DNA from: Sarcocystis neurona
Taxonomy: Eukaryota; Apicomplexa; Conoidasida; Eucoccidiorida; Sarcocystidae
Assembly: GCA_000727475.1 (NCBI GenBank)
Contig: KL647316.1
Location: forward strand, 125,623-189,622
Direction of reading: 5' to 3'
Length of the DNA stretch: 64,000 nucleotides
Shown here: positions 1 through 12,600 of the stretch, piece after piece
How positions within the stretch are numbered: position 1 is the first letter of the stretch
How the letters are laid out: the number at the start of each line of letters is the position of its first letter
Translations under genes and position numbers: made by a program
The notes under the pieces: model-generated
What the model was told of the DNA's origin: nothing
Database searches by the model: none
The model's input: only the letters and a program-made list of their open reading frames with translations

Positions 1-56
1 TACAAGTGTAATCCGTGCATGTTTGCCCATATGTGTCTACCTCTTTTTTCTCTCTA

Positions 57-99
<43 letters not shown>

Positions 100-770
100 A
101 TATAAGCGCTTGCCCGCACGTGTGCAACTGGCAAAGGTCTGTGCCTTATGCAAAGAACTCGTTGATCCCAGCGTCCGGATGAGGGCGAGTGTCGCGTACA
201 AAACATGTGTATGTCCCGGTGAAACAGGTGACTCGACGCCTGCCTTTTTTCTTCCGGACACCGTAACCACGAATGCGAATTTATGAGCGTAGCGGGACCA
301 CGATAGTGTTGTAGTTTTGGTGAGTGATACATACAAGGCCTTTTTTGCTCGGACGGTACTCACGCACGTGTTCAATTTTTCTGCGTTAGTGAACTGTAGC
401 GTTTCAGAAGCGGCAGCTGCTCTTTACCACCAAAAGAGGCGACAGGCGTGGAAGCCGGGGTCCAACTTTTCTCCGACTCTTGTGTACTTCGTTCTGTTCT
501 CTGAATACTGTGATGTTATTTCCGCCCTTATCTCCCCAGCTGGCCTGCGACTCCACGTACCCGTTCTATTTTAGCTTGCCTGTTCTTCCGCGTTATGGGC
601 GTGAACTTGCAGAAGTTGACCCTCTCGGTTGCGTTTCCCCCGTGACGAGCAGAACTCGTTGCTGTCCTCTCCCGTGTTATTCCTCCTGTGTGTATTCCTG
701 TTGAAACCTTGTTTACTGCTAATCGAGCGTATGTGTTAACAGGTGTTTTCATATCTCCCACCCGAGAAGC
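1..770. other. 5' flank of the ATP-citrate lyase gene
   Basis: No gene could be supported here. The stretch opens with a TC/TA microsatellite and then holds mixed sequence with only short chance ORFs. It lies directly upstream of the ACL start codon at 771 and should contain its promoter and 5' UTR, although I recognise no specific motif. Confidence 0.5.
48..104. repeat. TC/TA microsatellite
   Basis: A run of TC dinucleotides passes into about 13 TA units and then TGTATG-type degenerate repeats. It is a simple sequence repeat. Confidence 0.9.
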
Positions 771-3700
771 ATGGCACTCAGCATTAGAGAAGCAGACGCG
801 AAGCGTCTGCTGTGGGCCTCACTGGGTGCAGCTCAAGAGCAGCAGGAGCAGCAGCGCACATCGTCCGGCTCTCGTGGGTCAAGCTGTGTGTGCGTGGATA
901 AAGTGACTGCGCCGCTAGAGCAGCAGGGGAGTTTGTTGCCAAACGGGAAGGTCTCTTCTCACAGTCCCAGCAGTAGCGGTGAGGAACGGAGCAGCAGTGG
1001 CAGTCAGGAGTCTACGCATAGTAGCGCTGAAGTTTTACTCCGAGGGGTATGCGTTAGCATCAGCAGCAGCACAGATATCGAAGGACTTCCACGCACGCAC
1101 CCGTGGCTGCTAACCAGCAGACTGGTATTGAAACCGGATGTGTTGCTGAAGCGTCGAGGGAAAAGTAACTTGGTGAAGCTCAATTTGGATTGGGCAGGCA
1201 TACAGGCGGAGCTGCGACAGCAGCTAGGGAAAGAGATTGACTTCGAGGGGTTGCGCGGCCCTCTTAATCACTTTATTGTTGAGCCGTTTTTCCCCCATGA
1301 TGAGGACAATAATGAATACTACGTCGCCATGCGCACTTTGCGCGCCGGAGACGAGGTTCTTTTCTCCCACAAAGGGGGTGTAAACGTGGGGAACGTCGAA
1401 GCCCATGCAAAGCGAGTGTTAATTCCGGTGCTCAACCTCTGGGCACCCGCGGCAGCAGGCGCACGACCGGCTCCCTGCCAAACACTGCCGGCTGCACCAC
1501 ATGGGGCAGTCCTGCAAAACGGAGCTGCAGTCGCTGAGGAGGCGAAAGGACCGCAGACAGCTGCTTCGCGCGAAGCGGCTGCAGAAGGCGCAATAAACGG
1601 TCGCGCGTCCTCGTGTTCTCGAGAATCTCAGTCCAATTTACGAAGCAGCAACAGTTGTTCTGATAGTACGTACAGCGACAGCTACTTGATGGACCTCTTC
1701 CAACGTGCAGGTCTTTTTCAGGACGTGGCAGACTCGGAAGCAAAACAGCTGCTCCCGCGGTTTCTCGTTGAGGTGTACAGACGTTTTGCCGGAATGCATT
1801 TCGCCTTCCTGGAAATCAACCCTTTTTCCTTTGACTCACAAAACAGAACGTTCAGAGTGCTCGACTGCGCTGCTAAACTCGACCACACCGCCGAGTTTCT
1901 CTGCGACAAACTGTGGGGACCGATTACATTTCCTAGTCCCTTCGGCAGGAAATTCACAGAGGCGGAACAGTACATCCGGTAAGCGGAGGCTGGCGGGAAG
2001 CGCATGCGGAGCTGAAATATATGAAAAGTTCAAAGTGAACGGACGGTCGGCATCATACACGTATTCCAAAATGTGAAGGACACGCTGTTGTGCACCGTGC
2101 GCGCCTGACCGCCAAGCGAGCTTGCTTGACCTTCTGACAGTGGACGCCACGCGTCACTTTCTAGAGGAAGCGGTTATCAGAAGAGGCCCAGATAGACTGC
2201 GCAACCGAAGCCGTGAAAGCTGCGAGGGAAACGCTACGCGAAAAAGTGTGTGAAACCCTTGCGAAGGAAACACTACGCAAAAACGTGTGTGAATTCCGGA
2301 TAATATCGACGTATGTTGCAGAGAGTAGAGTCAAACCTCGCGAAGGCTGCGGGGGTGTTGTATTTTACAGCGCGACCGCCGGAGGTAGACGTATTGACCT
2401 GTGGCATGCGTTCTCGGTAAAGAGTATGAGAAAGTGCTTGTCTGCTTTCCGTGTCAAATTTAGGGCACGAGGGAAAATGCACACAGAAAGCGCGTGCGCG
2501 TGCAGTTGTGCATGGCGAACCTCATCGGAGAGTCAAGAGTTGAGCACTGGTGTTGGCAACCTGGGGAATATGTGTGCGGCACAGCTTTCGTCTGTAACGG
2601 AGTTTCCGCCCAGAGTGAAGAACAAGTGCAAAGACTATTCCTGCACAAGCCCATTATAGCAACGACCCGCTGTCCTACTGTACACGCGGTATCACACACG
2701 TCTGTTTGCACATTTTGTAATCTACGTCTACGGATACAGTACGTGCGTCGCTTACCTGCAGTATTTAAACATACGTGAGTCGTTTTACTTGTACGTTTCA
2801 GCCGATCCTTGCTCAGGTACTACTTGGACTGTGACCAATGAGCACCAAGTTTGCAGAACGCTGAGAGCCCCGGTGGATACAGCTGTACTGAGCCTGCTTT
2901 CGTCACACAGGTCTCAATACGTGCGCGCGTACGTGAAAGCGTGTACGCTCGTCCCTCAAAGATGCTTCGGGGCGCGTCCTGCTTTGATTGTCTTTCCGTA
3001 CTTCTTTGCAAGGCTGTGGGCCTGATTCATCAATATGCACGCCCACGTGTACACACGTGTATGTACATATACACATATATGCGTGCATGTTATACAGCAC
3101 TTGTGGAAGTAGTCCGTACTGAGGTACACTGCGCTCCGTTGTTACTTGACAGGGGTTCGAGCAGCGCCGCACCTCCACATTACGTGTGTGTGTGTGTGTG
3201 TGTGTATACGTACATGATACTGTTGTCGACAGCAAGCTCGCCAGTGTATATCGTCTAGGGATAGACATTCTGGTGGGTCCACTATCTGCGGGATCGGCTT
3301 CTACGGACTTCAGCGGCCGCGGGTATATTCCACTCGTGGTGAAGGACCGTATTATGTGGAAAGAGCTTTTTGACACTGAGATGAATCAAACATGACAGCG
3401 ACACCTACTTTGGGCCCGGGCGTGATGGATACCATTGTGGCAGGCCAACCACACACAATGTGTCAACTTGTATGATGCTCTGTGCTCGTTGCTGCATACG
3501 TTCCGTTGCTCCACGCGGTCGTTCTCCTTTGAACTCTGTTTGCGGAGGCTAACTCTCTTCTCCTCAGTTGGACTGTAGCCTTCTTTCTGCACGGATATGT
3601 GTGCGTGCGCGGTCTCAGCGAACTTGACTCGAAGACTGGCGCCAGCCTGAAACTGACAGTCTTGAATCCTCTAGGACGCATTTGGACGTTGATTGCTGGG

Positions 3701-6559
3701 GGAGGCGCGTCTGTTGTATATGCAGACACAGTATGTGATCTTGGTATGGGACACGAACTGGCAAATTACGGTGAGTACTCGGGGGCTCCTTCGGAGGTGA
3801 CAACATACGAGTACACGAAGACGATTCTGAGTCTTATGACAGCACCCGGGACTCATCGAGAAGAAGGGAAAATTTTACTGGTAGGGGGAGGCATCGCGAA
3901 TTTCACGAACGTCGCGGACACATTCAAAGGCATCATACGTGCGTTGCGGGACTATAGGGAACCGCTTCGAGAGTACAAAGTGCGCATATATGTGCGGCGG
4001 GGAGGCCCGAATTACCAGGAGGGGTTGAAACGCATGCGAGACATTGGAGAGGAGCTGAATATCAAAATGAAAGTTTTTGGGCCGGAGACGTACATCACCT
4101 CCATTATTCCTTTCTCTTTGAATGACGATGACGACAGCGGTGACAGCGAAAAAGCTGGTGCACAACAAGGAGACAGCGACATCGAGCCGAACCCACAGAC
4201 AGCTTCGGGATCGGGAAGAGAAGGTGCCAAGCCAGAGACCGTAGATGATTTCTCACGTGTGCATGGCTGGGACTTGGGGCCGGTTTCCGCTTCAGCAGAG
4301 AAAATGTTGCTGAGCGGTGGTGAGGTGTGCAGCTCCAAGAGTTTCTCGACGGTGCACCAGGCAGAGGGCGCGCGAGTCGCTCCGTACTGCGGTCGGCTAA
4401 ATACTTGGCAAGAGACGACGATGGAAGAAGTAGAAAAAAACCCACTGTTTGAGAAGTACATTCAAAACTTTCTCGCTACGCGCGGCGGCGGGTCTCCCTC
4501 ACCGCCGGGAGCACGTTGTGAACTTGCTGCTGCTGCCGCGGAGACGAGCGACTCTGTAGTGGCAGCGCAGGATGTTTCCGCCGGCAGTGCTGCGTCGCAT
4601 GTATCTGTTAGTGCCGATGCGTCCGGTGCTGGATGCGTAGATGCGGGAGGTGGTACAGGCGAGCCCGGTCTAGGCGTCGCGGCGTCACAGCTTCTGGCCT
4701 CAGCGTCACGTGATTTATTTACGAAGAACACCCGATGTTTTGTATGGGGACTACAGACACGGGCAGTACAAGAGATGCTTGATTTTGATCATGCGTGCGG
4801 TCGCAAAGTGCCTTCCGTGGCAGCTATCATTTACGAGTTCTCTGTCTCTCACTGTCGCCCGTTCTATTTTGGCACGGAGGAAGTATTTCTGCCAGTATGC
4901 GAGACATTGAGCGAAGCTGTGGAACAGCACAGGGAAGTGGAAATACTGATCAACTTTGCCTCCATGCGATCTGCCGTCGGGGTGACGCGTGCTGCGCTGC
5001 AGCAGGCGCCGCAGCTGCACACGATTGTGGTGATAGCAGAAGGTGTTCCCGAGCGTCTCGCGCGGCAGCTTGCAGCTGAGGTGAAACAAAGTAACGTGTG
5101 CTTGATTGGTCCTGCAACCGTTGGAGGGATTAAAAGCGGCGCTTTTCGCATTGGAAACACCGGAGGAACGTTGGAGAACGTGATGAACGCGCGTCTATAT
5201 CGACCAGGAAGTGTTGGAGTAGTAACCAAGTCCGGCGGAATGCTGAACGAAATGAACAACATTTTGTCGATTGTGAGTGATGGAACCTACGAAGCGATCG
5301 CCATTGGTGGGGACCGGTTTCCGGGTACGACAATGCTGGACCACTTGCTGCGTTTTGAGCAGAATCCTGACATCAAGATGCTCGTGCTTTTAGGAGAGGT
5401 TGGGGGAGACTTGGAGTACGGGGTTACTGAGGCGCTAAAAGACGGGCGCATTACGAAGCCCGTGGTCGCCTGGTGTGTAGGTGTGTGTGCATCTTTATTT
5501 CCAACTGAAGTTTCTTTCGGTCACGCCGGGGCGTGGGCGGGCTCGCACGCGGAACATGCAGCAGCGAAAAACGCCGCGTTGCGCGAAGCGGGAGCGTTTG
5601 TGCCTAAATCGTTTCAGGAATTTGGGAAGGCGATTCGCCAAGTGTACGTACAGCTGGTGAAACAGGGAGTGATCGTGCCACAGAAGGAGGAGCAGGTACC
5701 GCGTATACCCATGGACTATGCATGGGCGAAGAAGTTGGGTCTGGTGCGCAAGCCGAAGGGTTTTATATCCACAATTTCAGATGACCGCGGCGAGGAGCTT
5801 GTGTACGCAGGGTGGCCTATATCTAAAGTATTGGGCGACGAACTCGGAGTGGGAGGAGTCATCTCACTGTTGTGGTTCAAGCGACCGCTCCCCCGGTACT
5901 GCTACAAATACCTTGAACGTGTGCTGCTCCTCACTGCTGACCACGGACCCGCTGTTTGCGGCGCACACAACGTGATCGTGACGGCGAGAGCAGGAAAAGA
6001 TCTGATCAGCAGTCTGATTTCTGGACTGTGTACAATTGGTGACCGCTTTGGAGGTGCATGCGATCAGGCAGCGCAACAGTTTCTGGAGGCTTTTTCTAGT
6101 GGCATGACACCCGGCGAGTTCGTGGCGGATATGAAGCGGAAAAATAAACTCATTATGGGCATCGGTCACCGCGTGAAGTCTGTGCACAACCCTGATATGC
6201 GTGTGCAACTGCTGAAGAAGTTTTGCAAAGAAAATTTCCCGCAGGTACCTCTCACTAGCTTTGCAGAGGAAGTGGAGAAGGTCACGACGAAGAAGAAGGA
6301 CACTCTGATTCTCAATGTTGATGGCCTCATCGGCGTGAGCATGTGCGACATGCTCTTTCACTGCGGCAGCTTCACGGAAAACGAGGCGAAAGATTATATC
6401 AAGAACGGATGCATCAACGGTCTCTTCGTTCTAGGCAGATCAATTGGGTTCATTGGACACTTCCTCGATCAAAAGAGACTCAAACAGGGACTTTATAGAC
6501 ATGACGTTGATGATATTGCGTACGTGCTCCCCGACTGGAGCAAGCGCCCACAGCATTAG
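771..6559 (+). CDS. ACL: ATP-citrate lyase (ATP-citrate synthase), two exons
   Basis: The enzyme makes acetyl-CoA and oxaloacetate from citrate, CoA and ATP in the cytosol. Exons are 771-1978 and 3619-6559, joined at a strong donor (CG|GTAAGC) and a CTCAG acceptor; the split Arg codon keeps frame, giving 1382 residues (animal ACLs are about 1100). Order: ATP-grasp/citrate-binding lobe (HPWLL near residue 113, LEINPF, LDLAAK-like LDCAAK, PSPFGR), CoA-binding lobe (AGGGASVVY, NYGEYSGAPSE, RRGGPNYQEGL), CoA-ligase lobe (IGPATVGGIK, IGNTGG) with the phosphohistidine in FGHAGA (His1038, codon 5522-5524), then the citrate-synthase-like domain (TADHGPAV, ARAGKDL, MGIGHRVKS, LILNVDGLIG, DQKRLKQGLYRHD). 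Extra length sits in three low-complexity inserts: residues about 22-105, about 225-300, and the linker after TSIIPF. The start fits homologous N-termini and has a GAAGCATGG context. Confidence 0.97.
1979..3618 (+). other. intron 1 of ATP-citrate lyase
   Basis: This 1640-bp GT-AG intron holds no coding sequence I can support. It contains a short imperfect duplication near 2220-2305 with a repeat distance of about 41 bp, and a (GT)11 tract at 3184-3205. The reading frame running in from 3599 is read-through across the acceptor, because family similarity starts exactly at 3619. Confidence 0.85.
3184..3205. repeat. (GT)11 microsatellite in the ACL intron
   Basis: Eleven uninterrupted GT dinucleotides flanked by TACGTA-type sequence. 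Confidence 0.95.
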
Positions 6560-7377
6560 CTGCTCTCCTAGGAAAGATCCATCACTGTGAAGCTTCAGTC
6601 CAACTGCACCCATTCCGGGCCTTCCGTTCAGCTGCCTTTCTACCCCTTTATCCGGCTGCGTAGATGGGACGTGGCTGTACAGGGGTAAATGTGTGTCTAC
6701 GTGTGGAGGTGGATGTCTGTGTGGGATTGTACGCACACTGTACGGATAGGCGCCCTTATGTCTACACACATGAATATATATATATATACGTACATGTATG
6801 AGAATAAGTGCCTTTGTACATATATACCTGTATATGAGAATATTGGTCTTTGCACGTACACCTGCAGCTGTGATGCGTCGGGGGTGCAGTCTCCATGATC
6901 TTTCCCTACACAAGGGAGGTTTCACATATTTGTGAAGGAAAGAGTGCCAAGCACCGATTATTAAAGGTGTTCCCTGTCTGCGTGTCCCCAGTGCATGTCT
7001 GTTTTCTCAGCTGAAAGTCACGGTGACCCTCGTGCACGGTCTGTGTATCGACTTGTGTGTGTATCATAGGAGTAACTCCCAGAGTTTTAGGGCTGCATGC
7101 AGCGTCCAGTATGTATGTCCACGTTTTCGCCTCCAATGTTTGCGTTTGTGGTCCATTCCGCTTGTATTCCATTTCATCTGTAGCAGCGAACCGTCTACGA
7201 AAGATTTGTTTCGACGTCCGCCTTAACGGCGGACCGTCTGTAATACCGTGCATCTCGCAGTTCGCCAGTTTCCCCCGCAATGCCACATTAGCATTATGCA
7301 TGGATCTGTATATGAATTCTCTTCGACTTGGGTAAGTTTTCAGCGTGCGAAATCTCTGCTCAGCCAACTGTCAAATT
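6560..7377. other. ACL 3' region, no gene supported
   Basis: ACL stops at 6557-6559. The following sequence includes a TA-rich patch around 6773-6860 and then unassigned DNA. A good donor-like site (TTGG|GTAAGT) lies near 7331 but has no identifiable exon in front of it. The 3' UTR should lie in the first part. Confidence 0.5.
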
Positions 7378-8720
7378 ATGAGTGCTTTTTCTGTCTGGTT
7401 GGCAGTGACGGTGGTAACCACGCAGCGCACTCACGGACGGTTTTCCTGGCTTGGCGAGCACATCCTAACTCTTATTATGTGGGAGTTTCTGGGTAATGAG
7501 AGCAGTGGAGACTGGCCTTTGTGCCAGATCTGTTAGCATCCCTTTCCTGTATTTTCACCGGCCTGTCGTCGACACTTTCGTTCGCGGTCCCATCGGGGGC
7601 CTTCGAACGATTTGCTGTCACTCGACTTAAATTGTGAGCGAGCGCACAGGCAAAAAGCTGTCCGTCGTGGAGATAGGCTGTGGTCCCTGTGGCACTGCCC
7701 TGTGTAGAAGCTTTTGGTGCGGCGGCACGCGTTTCGTTCTCATGTCACCTGAAACTGTCGGTTTGTGCACTGCCGAACGAGGTACGGCTTCACGATATTC
7801 TGGAGAGCACACACGAACACATCTTGTTGCATTTGCTGTGCGGAGTTCAAAGACGGATACCGTTTGCCTGTGTGTCTACAGCGTATGCCGGGTATAGAGA
7901 AAATGCAATGCTCATCTCCTGACCTGCTAAACGTGGTGTGCTGTATCACAGCGATGACTCACTCGCAGCACGTCCTGATAGAGCAGCTGGTTTCAAGCAA
8001 CGAAGACAAGTTTTCAACGCACGGCCGCGTTTCTCGTCAGCTATGACTGGCTTCGCGCAACTCTTTCTCGCAAAATGCAGGCGTGAAGTCCACACGAAGC
8101 CACTCCGTTTAAACAATTTCGTCAGCGTACGACATCACTCATGGACGGTCACGTGTGACAAAAAGCCGTGTGACCTTTCTTGATAAAAGCTCAGGCGCCG
8201 TCGCTTTTGTTCGGATGTGAATGTGTAGCAAAGCGTTGGCGACAGGATACCCTCAAGTCACCAAATATGTTGTTGTGGAAGGGAAACTACGTCTCTGACG
8301 AGGCGTACGATGACCTCGATTTCTGCAAAGAGAGGACACGCTAACACTGCGGCGCAAACAGAATGCATGGGGACGTGTGTGATCGAGAGCATCAGCGATC
8401 CGCGAATCTGGTATTGCTTGTGGGGCCTCTGACCACGTTCATGCCATGTTACGTGCCCCACTTTTTAACGCTCGAAGAAATACACGTACTGATCTACTTG
8501 AAGTCGTTGGATATATATGCTGGATCTGTAAATTGTGGGTGAACGTTGGACTGTGATTCTGATATGGCCTGGTCTTGCCTCTTTGTTGCGCTGTAAAGCC
8601 TTTCCTGGGGATGCAGGTTTTCCTATGAATGTACAGAAGTACCGAGAGGCACAGCAGTTACCCCGGGAGGAACGCAGCCTGCTGTCCCCACAGCAGACTG
8701 GCCTGTGGTATGGTTGTTGA
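7378..8720 (+). CDS. tentative two-exon gene for a small (72-residue) protein
   Basis: Proposed exons are 7378-7492 and 8617-8720. Exon 1 ends in CTGG|GTAATG (phase 1). Exon 2 follows a pyrimidine-rich tract ending in GATGCAG. The join restores a Gly codon and reads through to TGA at 8718-8720. The N-terminal part is fairly hydrophobic (VWLAVTVV, then ILTLIMWEFLG). The C-terminal part is charged and helix-like (NVQKYREAQQLPREERSLL, then QTGLWYG), which looks like real protein. No family is recognised. A second frame is also open across both exons, so the model rests on amino-acid character. A small membrane-associated protein is possible but not shown. Confidence 0.35.
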
Positions 8721-9642
8721 AATAAAGCATACATACAGACGCGGCTGTTAAGGTTAGTGCACTACGGCGGTGTGTAACCAGCATACCAGGCGGGTAAACT
8801 TGCAGAATTCACCACATACACGCGTGTGCTTCGCTGGAACCGCGCGCGAAGTCTAGGGTCACAGATGTCCGTGTTTGTGATAAGGCACACACACAGTTGC
8901 ATGTAGAAAAGACACGCCTTTTTCGCTTCGCGTCTGTTTGCGTCAATGGGAACATACCACAGATTCCCACCTCGTATTGGAGAATACGTACTTAGGACTA
9001 GTATAATTACATTCCCACAACATGGAGCTTCGTACATTCATGGTCATCCCAGTGCGCCCACGAGATGTCCTACTCTGGACACCCGCGCGACGTCATCTAT
9101 TTACAAATGATACACCTCTGCGTTCGTCATCTGTGCCATGTGAGGCGCGCACGTTCACTGGCATACCAGGCACACAGAACGCCTTCTCGATTTCTGCTTC
9201 TCTGGCGTCATAGGAACATGCAGGCATTGCCACGTACGTAGTGTTCACACCTGTGCAATGGCCTGCATGTACAAGCCGAATGAATACACACAACTGCGTG
9301 CCTTTTCACCACGGAGTGCGACACAACCTCAGTCACACACAGATGGTGCCGCGGGCCACTTGCGCACTCTCGGTTCCGGTTATTAACGATGCAGAGCGGA
9401 TTTCACTTGTGTACACACGTATCGGTTCGACGCGCACAATGAAACCGTATCAATGGGAGAACGTTATTGTCAGCACCATCACCACCCCGTGCGGTAAACG
9501 CGCAATGCTGCACAAGTTAGGTGCAGCCCACTTTTCACCGACTTTATATGCTGTCTTCCAGATCGTTTGATTGCCGTGCCTCGAACTTCGCCTCAAGTTT
9601 TTAAAACCCATCGCATGCCGGGCTCACCAGAATCGTCCCCCC
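8721..9642. other. intergenic or 3' region of the minus-strand Josephin gene
   Basis: Only short ORFs without recognisable similarity occur here. Because the Josephin reading frame ends at a consensus donor (CAG|GTGAGG on the minus strand, near 9647), one or more further minus-strand exons of that gene may lie in this stretch. I could not identify them. Confidence 0.4.
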
Positions 9643-12600
9643 TCACCTGCTGCGCTCCTCGTCCTCTAAAACTTCAATAAGAATGAGGTCCTTGTATCCT
9701 CTCTGGTCTTCCTCCTCTTCACTCCCGGACACGGGATCGGAGGACGACTCGTACGGAACTGCTTCCTCATAATTGTTGCCTCGTTCTGTGTATGTAGCAT
9801 TGCAGACATTATCTGCCACTTCTTCCTCGCATCTAGCGGAAATCCTTGCCACCATCTTTGATTCCCGCCCTTCTTGTGCACGCTCGGGTTCCACGGCGCT
9901 GCTCCCTCCCCTATCGCTAGACAAGGGGTACCTTCTCTCCAGATCAGAAGTGGATTGTGTGCCAACATCACTGAGATATTGCGTGCGCCCTGTGAACTCA
10001 CCATCGTGTCCGCCGCATGCCCCGTCATAGCCCTCCTGAGAATCCACACGTCCTGTATTTTCTGCGTTACTATCACGTAATGTCTGGCGCACCTCCCAGT
10101 GAGCGCCCGTTTCTCCACATACACTAGTTTCAATAGTGCACTGTCTGCGTGCGGCAGCGTTCTTCAGTCCAGGTTGCGCACCTGACCCGAAGTCGACTTC
10201 CTGAACATAAGAAGAGCTTTCTTCGCAATTAAGTCCCTCGCAAATGTCAATGGGAGCTACACTATGCCGCACTACCTTGGCTATATCCTGCTTAGACAAT
10301 TCCTGCCCCGACTGGTTTTTCTTTCCCCCCTGTTTTCTTCTTGACCCACCCCTTTCGAGAAAAGCTTCTTTCAACATTCTGTTCAAGTGAACGAGAAGAG
10401 CAGTTTCACTTTCGAAAACACGTGGGGTGCTTAAATTTGAATCGAGGTCCAGCCACACGAAATCGACGCCACACTTGCCCCAAGAGGCACCGCAGGTATT
10501 CTGTTGTGTGCTGGCTGCAAGCGAATGCACGCTCAGACGGTTCTCTTCTTTCGCGTGACCAGCACCGGCCACTTTGCGACCTACCTGACTGACTCGGATC
10601 GGCTCTCTTGCAAGGGTCTCCTTCTTCTCGATATCTGCGTGAATTAATTGATCTAATGCATCTGAAGCGATGCCGTCTTCGCGCTTCTCAGTATGCGCCG
10701 GCAACTCACCGTGACTTGTGCGTTCTTCTTTGTATGGTAAATCAGGACTTTTGAGGGCATCCCCTAGGTCTGGAAGCGCCGCTGATACGAAGTGTTCTGT
10801 TTCTTCCCCGGGAATCAGTCTCCTACATGCTGTCGCTCCTAAGCTGATTTTTCTGATAGTGTAAAAATGACGCGCTGCTCCCAGCACTGGAAACAGACGG
10901 CGCCAACCCGTGCGGGGCAGTTTTACGTTTAGAATGAACGCAACCAGACGTGGATTGCTGAGCTGCTCGATCGTCACACAGCCACTAAAAGGTTCGTGTC
11001 GCTTCTTCTTTCGCTGGTGGGGGGGGAGGCTTGAGAGGAACACTGTATTTTGCTCTGACTGGTGCTTTAGCTGCTGCTCATGTTTCAGGTGATGTAGTAC
11101 CTTTTCCGTTCCCTGCCGCGATGTACGTTCCTGCTCCCGGTTCAAAAACAGGAGTCCTTTTGTGAGATTCTCTGCTAGTGCGCCCCGTTGCTCTCGGTAT
11201 TCCACAAAGGAAGAAACTCTGCATTTTCGTCCGTCGCCCTTAGTTGCTTGAACTATACCAGGATTATTTGCGAAGTTCAGTGAAAGTCGATGCAAACAAA
11301 GCAGCTGCTGCAGCAGTGACAAATCGTAATTTCCAATTCCCAGTGGTGCGCTGTAATCGGTGCCCAGCAGGACCGAAGAGATCCGTGTTCGCCAGGAAAT
11401 TCCAACATTGCTCGTAGAAAGGAGATGACGCGCGAACGAAGGCGACGAATCCTCTACAGTTATTTGAGCAGGAACTAAAGGCGCAGAAATGCTACCCAGA
11501 CCCTTCACAGGTGGCACCGCACTCGCTTTACGTGTGCGGGTTCTACAGGCCTAACAAGGTCAGTGAGACACGCCACCGAGAAAAAGCAGCAAAATCCGTT
11601 GAAGGTAAAGTTCCGCCAGTCAATTGAGTTGCTGCGCGAATGCGAGTAACCGTCAGGCTGGAATAATGAACATCTTCGACACGTTTAGACGTAGCGTTCG
11701 TGTAACGTGCCCAGTAAATGGGTTGGTTGACCTCAGTTGCAGCTGCGCTTCTTTTGTTGCCGCCGCACCCCACGTAAGACAACAGCGAAGGCTTCTTTCT
11801 CTCTACTTCAGCGTCAATTTCACTTACCACAACAAGAGGGCCGTCCTCGTTTGCAGCAAAACAACTGCCTCTTGTGGTATCTTCTGCCAGTCTTTCCCTA
11901 GACTGGCATTTCGCAAAGCCGTTTCTGGTCTCGGCAATAGCACCCTTATTTCCAATACTGGCCGCAGGATTCGGGATTCTCCTCGCACCTGATGAAGAAC
12001 CAGTTTTTCCAAAAGACGTAGCACACGTAGAAACGCGCCAGGTCTTTTGAGAACTTTCAGCGGAAGGCCCAAGCAAAAGGCGTGAAGCGCCGCGCTCCAC
12101 CCCGGCATCGTGAAATCTAAATTGCGGGTTTCGTACTATCACTAGAGGGCTCACCGGCCGGAGCAGCTACACGTGTCGCTTCTTGCAGCACGCAGACACC
12201 ACAACCGCGTGGAACTGACGCAGTGGGGTGTGCTCGAACAACTGTACTGAGTATAAGGTATGCGATCAATCACATGTATACATGCGTGGGTGTGAACTGC
12301 AGAAATCTTTTAAGCAAAACCTTCTTAACAACTGGGTGACAGCTGCTAGCTGCCCGGAGCGGATGTGATGGTGTAACACGACATGCAAGGAAGAGGGGCA
12401 AATCCCCTCCTCTCCGTTTCTCCTCTATTGAGGGGCTTCGATGTATCAGCTGAAACACCTCATTCAGTCCCTTGTCGTCCCCCCTGCAGCGAGGATAATG
12501 CATCTGGGGCTTGCCTTTTTCCTCCGCTCTTGTCCCCTCTTCGCCTCCATTCTCTCCGGGTTCTTGGTCTGCTTTACGTGTTGTGCTCCTTTTAACGTCT

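Noticed and set aside
3140..3170. GGGTTCGAG considered as a tRNA T-arm
   Set aside because: No matching acceptor stem or anticodon arm could be folded around it; other GGTTCGA sites (9424, 14136) failed in the same way.
7634..7800. Frame with EIGCGPCGTAL, resembling motif I of SAM-dependent methyltransferases
   Set aside because: The rest of the frame shows no other methyltransferase motif, flanking splice sites are poor, and it lies in the intron of the tentative small gene. Likely chance.
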